Positions 1 to 7,744 of a stretch of DNA of 64,000 nucleotides are shown here, piece after piece. The stretch is from CBDFKB01 sp965248715 (GTDB taxonomy: Bacteria; Pseudomonadota; Alphaproteobacteria; Rhizobiales; Rhizobiaceae): positions 186,001 to 250,000 of the forward strand of contig CBDFKB010000006.1 in assembly GCA_965248715.1 (NCBI GenBank), written 5' to 3'. Under the pieces are notes generated by a model. The model searched no databases and was not told the origin of the DNA. It was given only the letters and a program-made list of their open reading frames with translations. Position 1 is the stretch's first letter. Every line of letters starts with the position of its first letter. Made by a program: the position numbers and the translations under genes.

Positions 1-330
1 ATCGCCTTGACCGAAGTCGCCACCAAAATGGTGTTATATTTCCTGCACGACCGCATGTGGGCGCGGGTCAAATGGGGGGTCAGCGTGGTCGACGGCATGC
101 GCAAGGAAGCCCATAAGCGCACCGCCACCAAGACCACCACCTGGCGGGTCATTGCCAGCCTGGACACCTTCCTGCTGGCGCTGATTTTTACCGGCAATGT
201 GGGCACCGCGATCTCGATTGGCGGCATCGAAGTGATCACCAAACTGATTTTATATTATCTGCACGAGCGCGCCTGGGTAAAAATCCCGTTCGGCCTCGAC
301 AATACGCCAACGGAAACCCCGGCCGCATAA
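1..330 (+). CDS. DUF2061 membrane protein, 5' end outside window
   Basis: The reading frame is open from base 1, so the true start lies upstream and only the C-terminal part is present. The visible protein holds the end of one DUF2061-like unit (VLYFLHDRMWARVKWG) and then a complete second unit (about residues 45-95) ending in a near-copy, ILYYLHERAWVKIPFG. The internal repeat of hydrophobic helix plus H(D/E)R-W motif is typical of small DUF2061 inner-membrane proteins, which have no assigned function. A TTG at base 7 could be read as a start but would cut the first repeat, so I treat the gene as partial. The next gene is convergent. Confidence 0.7.
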   Translation: MALTEVATKMVLYFLHDRMWARVKWGVSVVDGMRKEAHKRTATKTTTWRVIASLDTFLLALIFTGNVGTAISIGGIEVITKLILYYLHERAWVKIPFGLDNTPTETPAA

Positions 331-364
331 GTCGTCCGCATGAGACCAACTCCAGCGGCAAGGT

Positions 365-1084
365 TTATGCGCGGGCGATTTCGATTGCTTCGGTCAGGTC
401 CATCTCGCCCGTAAACAGTGCCCGGCCGGTGATCGCGCCTGCAATGTTGGGCAGATATTTCAGGGTTGAGATGTCATCCAGGGTCTTGACCGTGCCGGAC
501 ACGATCAGCGGTGTGCCCACCCCGGCGGCGATTTCCGTGGTTAGGCCCAAACTGCTTTCCGGCAGTTCCACATCACGGTCGATGTCGGTAAAGATGATCG
601 CGCCGACCATATCATTGTCGAAATAGCGGGCAAATTCCAGTGGCATAAACGCGGTTTGGTTGGTCCGGCCGTCGGATACCACCATGCCCTGGCTGGCATC
701 GATTGAAATAGCGATATTGTATGGATGGCGCGAACATGCATCGCGCACCGTGCCCGGATCTACCACCGCCATGTTGCCGACCACCACCCGGGCGGCGCCA
801 TGCTCGAGCCACCAGTCGATGGAGGTCGCGGTGCGGATGCCGCCGCCGACCTGGACCGGGATGGTTACCGCATCGATAATATCCAGCACCACCTTATGAT
901 TGTCGTTTTCCAGCTTGCCGACCGCGTCGTGGTCGACCACATGCAGCCATTCCGCGCCTTCGGCGGCAAATTTCTTCGCCGCGACTACCGGGTCGATGTC
1001 ATAAACCGTGGGTTTGTCCATCAGACCATAAAACAGGTTGACACATTTGCCCTTCTGCAATTCGATATTCGGGTAGATGATCAT
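365..1084 (-). CDS. HisA-family TIM-barrel paralogue (ProFAR isomerase-like)
   Basis: 239 aa, normal length for HisA, which isomerises ProFAR in histidine biosynthesis. The barrel motifs are clear: the N-terminal strand MIIYPNIEL, the phosphate-binding VQVGGGIR near residue 80, the second-half IDAS strand near 128, FTDIDRD near 165, and the C-terminal IVSGTVKT and GAITGRALF. The first catalytic Asp of HisA (PAIDL) is Glu here (PNIEL), while the Asp of the second half is kept. The gene is alone, without hisH, hisF or hisB, beside CoA-transferase genes. Alphaproteobacteria often carry such a HisA-like paralogue of unknown role in addition to true HisA. I consider that more likely than the housekeeping isomerase, but activity cannot be judged from sequence. 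Confidence 0.75.
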   Translation of the reverse strand: MIIYPNIELQKGKCVNLFYGLMDKPTVYDIDPVVAAKKFAAEGAEWLHVVDHDAVGKLENDNHKVVLDIIDAVTIPVQVGGGIRTATSIDWWLEHGAARVVVGNMAVVDPGTVRDACSRHPYNIAISIDASQGMVVSDGRTNQTAFMPLEFARYFDNDMVGAIIFTDIDRDVELPESSLGLTTEIAAGVGTPLIVSGTVKTLDDISTLKYLPNIAGAITGRALFTGEMDLTEAIEIARA

Positions 1085-1303
1085 GGCAGCAAACTCCGCA
1101 TCGCAATAGAATGGCTTATTTGGCCGTGTAATAGATTACCGCATATCGCGCCAAAAAGGTACTCATTGGCGTGCGCCTGCGCCTTGGGCTTATTTGCTTG
1201 CGACCCAGATAGCGGTTTTGCTGCAAACCGGCGAATTTTGCGGCATCTTGATGTTTGATATAGCATCCACATTACATTTGTTACCGAGTATACGGAAGCC
1301 AAA

Positions 1304-2128
1304 ATGACAAACCGTACCCAACCATCTGCCGACCGCTTGGCGGCACCGATCGGCGACGGTGCTTCGCTGGCCATATTGAAAGGGCCGGGCGGGCCGCTTG
1401 AACTGGTGCGCGCGATCATCCGCCGCGGGGTCAAAAATTTGCACCTGATCACCGTGCCGACCGGCGATATCGCCGCCGATTTGTTGATCGGTGCCGGTTG
1501 TGTGAAAAGCGTCGAAACCTCGGGCATTGCGCTCGACGAATTCGGCCAGGCGCCGGCGTTTAACCGCGCGGCGCGTTCGGGTGCAATTCACATCTACGAT
1601 TCTACCTGTCCGGCGCTCTATAGCGGGCTACAGGCCGGGCAAAAGGGCATTCCGTTCCTACCGATCCGAGGTTTGGTTGGCTCCGATGTTTTGGCCAACC
1701 GGCATGACTACAAGGTGATCGACAATCCGTTTGAAACCAATGACCCGATCGTGGCGGTGCCGGCGATCAAACCGGACTTCGCCTTAATCCATGTGCAAAC
1801 CGCCGACCGGGGCGGCAATCTTTATGTTGGCGACCGGCCTGAGGTTAAGATGATGGCATCGGCAGCGCGCGCCACTTTGGCGACCACGGAAACTATCACT
1901 GAACAAAATTTGGGGGATGATCCGCAAATGGCGGCCGGGACCCTTTCCTCCCTGTATGTGACCGCTATCGCGATCGCGCAAAACGGTGCCTGGCCTTCGG
2001 CGCTCACCGGCGCTTACGGGATCGATGGGTCACATATCGCTGCCTACGCGCAAATGGCGCGAACCGAGGAAGGATTTGCCACCTATCTGGAGCGGTTCGT
2101 CTCCGGCGAAAAGCGCGGCACGGGATGA
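1304..2128 (+). CDS. CoA-transferase family I, alpha-type subunit
   Basis: 274 aa with the family I CoA-transferase alpha-subunit fold (GctA/IpdA type). Visible landmarks are the N-terminal GPGGPLELVRAIIRRG helix, the LITVPTGDIAADLLIGAG strand-loop, a central GLVGSDVLA segment and the ALIHVQTADRGGNLYVGD stretch that normally packs against the beta subunit. Family members move CoA between carboxylic acids, or in the IpdAB branch hydrolyse a ring of a CoA-linked steroid intermediate. The substrate cannot be read from sequence. The stop overlaps the start of the next gene by four bases (ATGA), so the two subunits should be translationally coupled into an alpha-beta enzyme. Confidence 0.8.
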   Translation: MTNRTQPSADRLAAPIGDGASLAILKGPGGPLELVRAIIRRGVKNLHLITVPTGDIAADLLIGAGCVKSVETSGIALDEFGQAPAFNRAARSGAIHIYDSTCPALYSGLQAGQKGIPFLPIRGLVGSDVLANRHDYKVIDNPFETNDPIVAVPAIKPDFALIHVQTADRGGNLYVGDRPEVKMMASAARATLATTETITEQNLGDDPQMAAGTLSSLYVTAIAIAQNGAWPSALTGAYGIDGSHIAAYAQMARTEEGFATYLERFVSGEKRGTG

Positions 2129-2850
2129 GCGGCGCAGTTAGACCCGAAGAATTGCTGATCCATGCGATTGCCGGCATGCTAACCGAAATTCGTCACATCG
2201 CGGTCGGGGTGTTGTCGCCGATCCCCGGCTCGGCAGCCCTGCTGGCGGCAGCGCGTAGCGGCATCCGGGTGACGATCCTTGGCTGCGACATCGCCGAATA
2301 TCGCAGCGCCGGCGGGGTCGACCTGTTCGACAGCGCCGCCCAGGGTCGGATCGACGCATTTTTCCTGAGCGGCGGTCAGATCGACGGCGCCGCCAACATC
2401 AATTTGACCGGCATCGGCGCCTATCCAGAGTGGGATGTGCGCTGGTCGGGGGCGTTCGGGTCGGCTTTTTTGTATTTTCTGGTGCCGCGGGTGATCTTGT
2501 TTCGCGAAGAGCACACCAGGCGCATTTTCGTACCCAAGGTGGACTACATCAGTTCGCCCGGCACCAGCGCCAGCGAGGTAATGCGGCCCGGCGGGCCTCA
2601 TGCACTGGTTACCGGACTTTGCGTAATGGGATTTGATCGCGTCCGGAAACGGTTTTGCCTAAAAAGCGTCCATCGTGGCCACACTTTGGAAGAAGTGCGC
2701 GACAATACCGGCTTCGATTTCGATATTCCGGACCAGGTTCGCGAGACCGAGATGCCCAGCGCCGACGATTTAAGGATTATTCGTGGCGAGGTGGCGCGGG
2801 TGATCAAGAACCCATATCCGAAATTCGCCGAAAGGCTGTTTGCGGTATGA
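2125..2850 (+). CDS. CoA-transferase family I, beta-type subunit
   Basis: 241 aa, partner of the preceding subunit. It carries the beta-subunit signature SGGQIDGAANIN and the C-terminal LKSVHRGHTLEEVRDNTGFDF pattern typical of GctB/IpdB-like proteins. True family I transferases have a catalytic Glu in an E-S-G or S-E-N-G motif. I see neither motif where it should fall; the segment reads GCDIAEYRSAGG. This suggests either a divergent active site or an IpdB-like hydrolase or lyase rather than a classical CoA transferase. The start ATG overlaps the upstream stop. The gene ends 53 bases before an aldo/keto reductase on the same strand. Confidence 0.75.
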   Translation: MSGAVRPEELLIHAIAGMLTEIRHIAVGVLSPIPGSAALLAAARSGIRVTILGCDIAEYRSAGGVDLFDSAAQGRIDAFFLSGGQIDGAANINLTGIGAYPEWDVRWSGAFGSAFLYFLVPRVILFREEHTRRIFVPKVDYISSPGTSASEVMRPGGPHALVTGLCVMGFDRVRKRFCLKSVHRGHTLEEVRDNTGFDFDIPDQVRETEMPSADDLRIIRGEVARVIKNPYPKFAERLFAV

Positions 2851-2903
2851 TTTCACAAAAACCGTTTTGGGGCGCGATTACACAAATTTTGGGGTTGGGA
2901 TAA

Positions 2904-3890
2904 ATGCAAACTGTACGTTTGGGCCGGACCGGTCTTCAAATATCCAGACTGTGCCTAGGCACCATGAGTTATGGTACGCCGGGTGGCAAACAACATCCCT
3001 GGGTGCTTGATGAAAAGGCGGCCCAGCCGTTTTTTCGCCGCGCTTACGAAGCTGGGATCAATTTCCTTGATACCGCTGACATGTATTCGAACGGGGTGTG
3101 TGAACAGATCACCGGTCGCGCGGTAAAGGAATATTGGCCAAGCCGCGCCGATGTGGTGATCGCCACCAAGATCAGGCATGGCACCGCCACCGGTGCCAAC
3201 CGCAGCGGCCTTTCACGCAAGCATGTGTTTGAGGCGGTGGACGCTTCGCTCAAGCGGCTTGGTACCGATTATGTCGATTTATTGTACATCCATCGTGTCG
3301 ACAAGGAAACCGAGATGGACGAAACCCTGGACGCGCTCGAACAGGTGGTACGCCAGGGCAAGGCGATCTATCTCGGCGCCTCGTCGATGTGGACCTGGCA
3401 GTTTGTCAAGATGCGCGAGATGCAACGTGCGCGCGGCTATCAAATGTTCGTGGCAATGCAGAATTTCTACAACCTTGCCTACCGCGAGGAAGAACGCGAA
3501 ATGATCCCCTATTGCGTGGCGGAAGGGGTGGCGGTGGTGCCGTGGTCGCCGATCGCACGCGGCTATCTGGCCGGCAACCGCAGTGACGGAACCGCGAAAA
3601 CTGACCGGGCGCGCCGGGATCGCATGGCGCAGGGCTATTTTGGCTCCAGACAGGACGAAGCGATCTACCGGCGGGTGGTAAAACTCGCCGATGAAATGGG
3701 GGTCAAGCCGGCGCAGATTGCCTATGCCTGGACCCTACACAAAGAGGCGGTCACGGCGCCGATTGTTGGCGCCACCAAACTTTGGCAGTTGGACGAAGCG
3801 ATTGCCGCCCTCGACATCGGCCTGACCCCGGCGCAGGTCAAACGGCTGGAAGCGCCGTATCGGGCCAGATCGGTATTGGGACACGCATAG
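2904..3890 (+). CDS. Aldo/keto reductase
   Basis: 328 aa (beta/alpha)8 NADPH-dependent oxidoreductase. The catalytic tetrad is complete: Asp and Tyr in FLDTADMYSNG (about residues 55-62), Lys in VIATKIRHG (near 90) and His in DLLYIHRVD (near 128). The C-terminal coenzyme region APIVGATKLWQLDEAI matches the usual phosphate-binding loop. The overall form, starting MQTVRLGRTGLQISRLCLG and including a WSPIARGYLAGN segment, is that of the YajO/Tas-like group, which reduces small aldehydes or ketones. The purine-rich stretch before the ATG at 2904 can serve as ribosome-binding site. It lies 53 bases after the CoA-transferase pair and may be co-transcribed with it. Confidence 0.85.
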   Translation: MQTVRLGRTGLQISRLCLGTMSYGTPGGKQHPWVLDEKAAQPFFRRAYEAGINFLDTADMYSNGVCEQITGRAVKEYWPSRADVVIATKIRHGTATGANRSGLSRKHVFEAVDASLKRLGTDYVDLLYIHRVDKETEMDETLDALEQVVRQGKAIYLGASSMWTWQFVKMREMQRARGYQMFVAMQNFYNLAYREEEREMIPYCVAEGVAVVPWSPIARGYLAGNRSDGTAKTDRARRDRMAQGYFGSRQDEAIYRRVVKLADEMGVKPAQIAYAWTLHKEAVTAPIVGATKLWQLDEAIAALDIGLTPAQVKRLEAPYRARSVLGHA

Positions 3891-3914
3891 GGTTGTTGGT
3901 AGGTTGCCGGCCCG

Positions 3915-4835
3915 TCACACTTTTCTGGTCGCCGCCACGATCACGGTCACCAATATTGCTGTGCCAAGGGTGATGATATCGATCGCCTCGCCCAGTATTA
4001 GGGCCGCCAGGGCCAGGGTAAAGAAGGTCTGCATCAATTGCACCTGACCGATGCGGGCAATCCCGCCCAGGGCAAGCGCTGCGTTCCAGGCAAAAAACCC
4101 GATCAGCATGGAAAACAGACCGAGATAGACGAGTGCCGCGATCCCAAGTGTTGAAGCCTCGCCGATGTTAACCGGCCAGGTCCACAGCGTGCCGGCAACC
4201 GTCACCGGCGCCCAGATCAACAATGCCCAACTGATCGCCTCCCAACCCGGCATGGTGCGCGACATGCGCCCGAGCAGCACATAACCGGCGGACGCTGCAA
4301 GGGTGGCCGCAAACAACCAGAGATCGCCGGCTTCGAACGCAATCGTGCCTTCCTTTTCAATGCTGCGATAAGCGGCAAAACCGACCACCAATATGGCCCC
4401 GGCGAGGCTGAGCAGCCAAAAGCGGGTTGAATGCCGTTCGCCAACCAAGACTGCCGCCAAGACCGCGGTAGCTATCGGCAATAATCCCAATACCACCGCG
4501 CCGTGGCTTGCCGGAACCCTTTGCATGGCCAGGGCCATGAAAGCGGGAAAGGCGAGCACCACCATCAAGCCGGCGACGAACAAGGTTCGCCAATGGCCGT
4601 GCGGTAGCGGCTTTTTCAGGATGGCGAGCATGATCGTGGCGGCGGCGGTGGCGATCAGGGCGCGCGCGAAGGTAATAAAGCCTGGAGAAAAATCGATTAG
4701 GGCAATTTTCGTCAGCGGCAGGGTTGCGCCGAAAACCGCTATTCCGATAATGCCAAGGAGATAGGCGAGCGACAGCGAGCCGGCAGGTTTGCCGCCGGCG
4801 GGCGCGGCACGGTTGGAGCTATCGGCGTTATTCAT
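3915..4835 (-). CDS. EamA/DMT-family transporter
   Basis: 306 aa if started at the ATG of MNNADSSNRAA (4835). The open frame runs further upstream, but that part would overlap the divergent DjlA-like gene and is not membrane-like. The protein has about ten hydrophobic helices in two EamA repeats. The first repeat begins LAYLLGIIGIAVFGATLPLTK. The second begins near the DLWLFAATLAASAGYVLLGR segment and ends in LALAALILGEAIDIITLGTAILV. The family exports or exchanges small metabolites such as amino acids, purines and drugs; the substrate is not predictable. It is divergent from the gene at 4960, with a shared 124-base promoter interval. Confidence 0.85.
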   Translation of the reverse strand: MNNADSSNRAAPAGGKPAGSLSLAYLLGIIGIAVFGATLPLTKIALIDFSPGFITFARALIATAAATIMLAILKKPLPHGHWRTLFVAGLMVVLAFPAFMALAMQRVPASHGAVVLGLLPIATAVLAAVLVGERHSTRFWLLSLAGAILVVGFAAYRSIEKEGTIAFEAGDLWLFAATLAASAGYVLLGRMSRTMPGWEAISWALLIWAPVTVAGTLWTWPVNIGEASTLGIAALVYLGLFSMLIGFFAWNAALALGGIARIGQVQLMQTFFTLALAALILGEAIDIITLGTAILVTVIVAATRKV

Positions 4836-4959
4836 GTTTTCGACAAGAGTGTTGGATACAATTGCAGCACGGCCCGCTGACACGGCCAATTGATAGGAAA
4901 ACGGCAGGTCCGGCAATTGCCAAATGACACGGCAATGTTTGGCCTTGAGGAACAGGCAG

Positions 4960-5661
4960 ATGACAGTCTGGCAAAGCATAGCCGAACAGGCGGCGCAAGT
5001 GACCGGCAATCCGTTTCTTCGCCTGCTCGAAGCATTGCGCACGGCGATTTCCGGCGACCCGGAGACCCGCGCACAAGTGGCGTTTTCCGCAGCGATGATC
5101 GCGTTGTCGGCAAAGATGGCCAAAGCAGACGGGGTGGTGACCGCCGAAGAGGTCGAAGCGTTCCGCGAATTGTTCCAGATACCCGACGGTGAAGCCGACA
5201 ATGTGTCGAGGCTTTATAATCTCGCCAAACAGGATGTGGCGGGTTACGACGCTTATGCCAGCCGGGTCGCAACCTTGTTCGCGAATGATCCAGACATCTT
5301 GCAAGATGTGCTCGACGGCTTGTTTCACATCGCCAAGGCAGACGGCATTGTCCACGACGATGAACTTGCTTTCATCTTTGACGTGGCGGCAATTTTCGGT
5401 ATCGACGAAGTTACGTTCGAGGCGATCCGCATGCGTCATGTGGAGGTCGGTAGCGATCCTTATCTGATACTTGGCGCCGAACGGGACTGGGATATGAAAC
5501 AGATCAAGGCCCATTACCGTCGCTTGGTGCGCGAGAACCATCCCGACCGGCTGACCGCTCGTGGCGTGCCGGCGGAATGTATTTCGATCGCCAATGACCG
5601 GTTGGCTGCGATCAATGACGCTTTCGCGCACATCGAAAGGCTGCGCTTTGAGCGGGTTTGA
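4960..5661 (+). CDS. DjlA-like protein: TerB domain plus J domain
   Basis: About 233 aa from the ATG at 4960, which follows a GAGGAA Shine-Dalgarno; an upstream ATG at 4924 is less well placed. Residues about 25-145 form a helical TerB-like domain with two related acidic motifs, AKMAKADGVVTAEE and HIAKADGIVHDDE. Residues about 163-230 form a J domain with the HPD tripeptide in ENHPDR, which stimulates the ATPase of DnaK-type chaperones. E. coli DjlA has an N-terminal membrane anchor, absent here, so this is the soluble alphaproteobacterial form. The last 14 bases overlap the amidase gene downstream, suggesting an envelope-related operon. Confidence 0.85.
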   Translation: MTVWQSIAEQAAQVTGNPFLRLLEALRTAISGDPETRAQVAFSAAMIALSAKMAKADGVVTAEEVEAFRELFQIPDGEADNVSRLYNLAKQDVAGYDAYASRVATLFANDPDILQDVLDGLFHIAKADGIVHDDELAFIFDVAAIFGIDEVTFEAIRMRHVEVGSDPYLILGAERDWDMKQIKAHYRRLVRENHPDRLTARGVPAECISIANDRLAAINDAFAHIERLRFERV

Positions 5662-6403
5662 GGCCGACTGTTTATTCGTTGACGATTTGGTGCCTTCGCC
5701 CAATTTCGGACCCCGCGAACCGGCAAAACCGGTAAACCTTTTGATCCTGCACTATACCGGTATGCCAGTTGCCGATGCGGCACTGTTGTGGCTTGGGTCG
5801 CCGCAAAGCCAAGTATCGTGCCATTATTTCGTGTTCGAGGATGGCCGGATTAGCCAATTGGTCGCGGAACAACAACGTGCATGGCACGCCGGTGTCTCGT
5901 GCTGGAAGGGCGCAAACGATATAAATTCGCGCTCGATCGGTATCGAGATCGCCAATCCCGGCCACGACCATGGCTATCCCGAATTTCCGAAAATTCAGAT
6001 CGAGGCGGTGGCACGGCTTTGCCTGGATATAATGTCGAGAACTGGGGTGATGAGCGGCAATGTGCTGGCGCATAGCGACGTGGCGCCGGGCCGCAAGATC
6101 GATCCTGGCGAAAAATTTCCGTGGGGCCAACTTGCCGAGGGTGGGATTGGGATTTTCGCGCCACCGATACCGGCTCAAACCGGAACCATTGCCGATTGCG
6201 AGCCGGCGGATAAGGTGCAGCGGTTGCTGGTGGCTTTCGGTTATTGTGTTGGGCAAAGCGGCGAATATGACCGGCAAACCCGGACCTGCATCGAAGCATT
6301 TCAGCGCCATTTTAGGCCCGAGCGGGTCGACGGCATTGTTGATTATTCAACTTTCGATGCGCTGACAAAGCTGGTTCAAATTATAGCACCGGCGAGCGCT
6401 TAA
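5648..6403 (+). CDS. N-acetylmuramoyl-L-alanine amidase (AmpD/AmiD-like) with peptidoglycan-binding domain
   Basis: About 251 aa from a TTG at 5648, inside the end of the preceding gene and preceded by AAAGG; the longer open frame upstream lies out of frame within the J-domain gene. The Amidase_2 domain shows the zinc ligands His in LLILHYTG (near 35), His in LAHSDVAP (near 140) and Asp in GRKIDPGEKFPW (near 150). A C-terminal PG_binding_1 domain follows (about residues 180-245; VQRLLVAFGYCVGQSGEYD, then RPERVDGIVD). It should cut the amide bond between MurNAc and L-Ala. No signal peptide is visible, so it is probably cytoplasmic and acts on recycled anhydro-muropeptides, although the binding domain is more usual in envelope enzymes. 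Confidence 0.85.
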   Translation: MSGFEADCLFVDDLVPSPNFGPREPAKPVNLLILHYTGMPVADAALLWLGSPQSQVSCHYFVFEDGRISQLVAEQQRAWHAGVSCWKGANDINSRSIGIEIANPGHDHGYPEFPKIQIEAVARLCLDIMSRTGVMSGNVLAHSDVAPGRKIDPGEKFPWGQLAEGGIGIFAPPIPAQTGTIADCEPADKVQRLLVAFGYCVGQSGEYDRQTRTCIEAFQRHFRPERVDGIVDYSTFDALTKLVQIIAPASA

Positions 6404-6437
6404 AACCAATCTGGTTTGTATGGTATCGAAACCAGGC

Positions 6438-6463
6438 GCCAATATTAACCACCGTTGGTATCA
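6438..6463. repeat. Solo terminal-repeat-like sequence, variant 2
   Basis: On the minus strand this reads ATACCAACGGTGGTTAATATT, close to sequences at 42793-42830 and, on the minus strand, 17199-17225. All three resemble the ends of the MITE-like elements at 6612 and 42840 (ATACCAAGGGAATTTA) but share their own ACGGTGG core. It could be an end left by a related element. No partner end was found nearby. Confidence 0.4.
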
Positions 6464-6611
6464 GTGCTCGAACCCGATTGCCAATGCCCACAAATCATCA
6501 AGACAATGCCTGATTTTGGACAAACTGGCACCAGAAATCGGTCTTAGCAAACATTGTGATAGCGCTGGGTGGCTTTCAGCGGGCCAAGGTATTTGGTCCA
6601 AGGCGGGGACG

Positions 6612-6918
6612 TAATACCAATGGAACTTAATATTGACCTATTTGATGGATGCAAACCGGTTCATCCGGCGAGGCGCGAAGCGCAGCGCTATGCCGGGGTA
6701 TCGGGCAAGTTTTGCAACGACGTCCGGTGGGCCGGTTTGCTCCACCACGAGATGTTGCATCGGGTTGAAAAATCGGCGCTATTTGGCCGCGCGATTTCGT
6801 TTACTGACGTTGTTGGAGCCCGCTTGTGGTGGGTTGGCACCACGGCTCGGTTTCCGCCTAGTCAGCAAACAAAATCGCGGCGGTCAAATCGGTCAATATT
6901 AAATTCCCTTGGTATAAT
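6612..6918. mobile_element. MITE-like element with about 60-bp terminal inverted repeats
   Basis: The left end (TAATACCAATGGAACTTAAT) and the reverse complement of the right end (ATTATACCAAGGGAATTTAA) match over roughly 30 bases. The element has no transposase; its interior (about 6670-6850) holds no convincing gene. A shorter relative at 42840-43004 shares both ends, including the internal GCAAACCGGTTCATCCGG and CCTAGTCAGC stretches. The right end runs into the start codon of the lytic transglycosylase at 6917 and carries a perfect TATAAT at 6913-6918. It fills most of the 513-base gap between the amidase and the transglycosylase. The transposase family that moves it is unknown. Confidence 0.7.
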
Positions 6919-7543
6919 GCGGATAGTATCGTTTGCCGGTGCTTTGTTGCCGGCGCTTCTTCTCGTGGCATGTGCGAGCGGTTCGGCGATCTCGACCCAT
7001 GGCAATGACCGGGCGGCGGTACCAAAAAGGTTAGCTGCTCGCGAATATGTGGTTCCCAACAACGAGCACCCGGCCGACCGTGCTGAGCGGATGCCGGTTG
7101 CTGGGCAAGAATTGTCGGCAGGCAAAAGCGGGCGCTCGGCGGCGCTGGCTGAACGAGCCCACGCCGACGCACCGTTCGCGGAAATGATCGCTCTGCATGC
7201 AAAGCGCAACGGGGTTCCCTTGGCGTTGGCCCACGCGGTGGTCAAGGTTGAGAGCAATTACAATAAGAAGGCACGTGGCGCTGCCGGTGAGGTCGGTCTG
7301 ATGCAGATCAAGCCGGCGACTGCCCGCCTGATGGGGTATGACGGCTCGGTGCAGCAATTGTTCGAGCCGCAAACCAATATTCGCTACGGCATGGAATATC
7401 TCGGCGGCGCCTATCGTCTTGGCGATGAAAGCGCATGTGGCGCGGTTCTGCGCTACAATGCCGGTCATGGCGCCAAGCGCATGAACCCGACCAGCCGGGC
7501 CTATTGCGATGAGGTGGAGGCAATTCTCGGCGCGCCTGGGTAG
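6917..7543 (+). CDS. Lipoprotein lytic transglycosylase, SLT domain
   Basis: 208 aa from the ATG at 6917. Residues 1-19 form a lipoprotein signal peptide ending in the lipobox LLVAC, so the protein should be acylated and membrane-bound. After a linker of about 70 residues comes an SLT/goose-lysozyme-like domain: catalytic Glu in VVKVESNYN (near 112), the AAGEVGLMQIKPATA motif, the NIRYGMEYL helix and the ALRYNAGHG-type motif (here VLRYNAGHG). It would cleave the MurNAc-GlcNAc bond to 1,6-anhydro products. The open frame extends upstream through the MITE, but that part is not a plausible signal sequence. No Shine-Dalgarno is visible because the element abuts the start, so expression may have been altered by the insertion. 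Confidence 0.85.
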   Translation: MRIVSFAGALLPALLLVACASGSAISTHGNDRAAVPKRLAAREYVVPNNEHPADRAERMPVAGQELSAGKSGRSAALAERAHADAPFAEMIALHAKRNGVPLALAHAVVKVESNYNKKARGAAGEVGLMQIKPATARLMGYDGSVQQLFEPQTNIRYGMEYLGGAYRLGDESACGAVLRYNAGHGAKRMNPTSRAYCDEVEAILGAPG

Positions 7544-7695
7544 GGTGCTGTATCGAAACCCACACACGTGAAATTTGTTCTAACAATACACCCATCAGCC
7601 GGTTTGTTGGTGGTCAGCGCTTGCAAGCGGCCTAATTAAGTGGAACCATGGTTTTCCGATTGGCCGCCATTGGATGCCAACATCCTCGCATCGCA

Positions 7696-7722
7696 GCATT
7701 GGGCGGCCAACCCGCCCAATGC
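7696..7722 (+). promoter_or_regulatory. 11-bp perfect hairpin in the leader of the EF-G-like gene
   Basis: GCATTGGGCGG and CCGCCCAATGC flank a 5-base loop. The hairpin ends 8 bases before the GGAGGAG ribosome-binding site (7731-7737). There is no T-run, so it is less likely to be an intrinsic terminator than a 5'-leader structure or a protein- or RNA-binding site controlling the GTPase gene. The rest of 7544-7744 shows nothing recognisable. Confidence 0.45.
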
Positions 7723-7744
7723 GTTATGATGGAGGAGCATGAAA

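Noticed and set aside
725..1258. 177-codon frame on the plus strand over the HisA-like gene
   Set aside because: It is antisense to a well-supported gene and shows no recognisable protein features.
4836..5201. N-terminal extension of the EamA transporter on the minus strand
   Set aside because: It overlaps most of the DjlA-like gene's first half and is not membrane-like; the ATG at 4835 gives a normal-length protein.
6913..6918. TATAAT at the MITE end as the promoter of the transglycosylase
   Set aside because: The hexamer overlaps the start codon, so it cannot drive a transcript containing that start; an internal start would lose the signal peptide.
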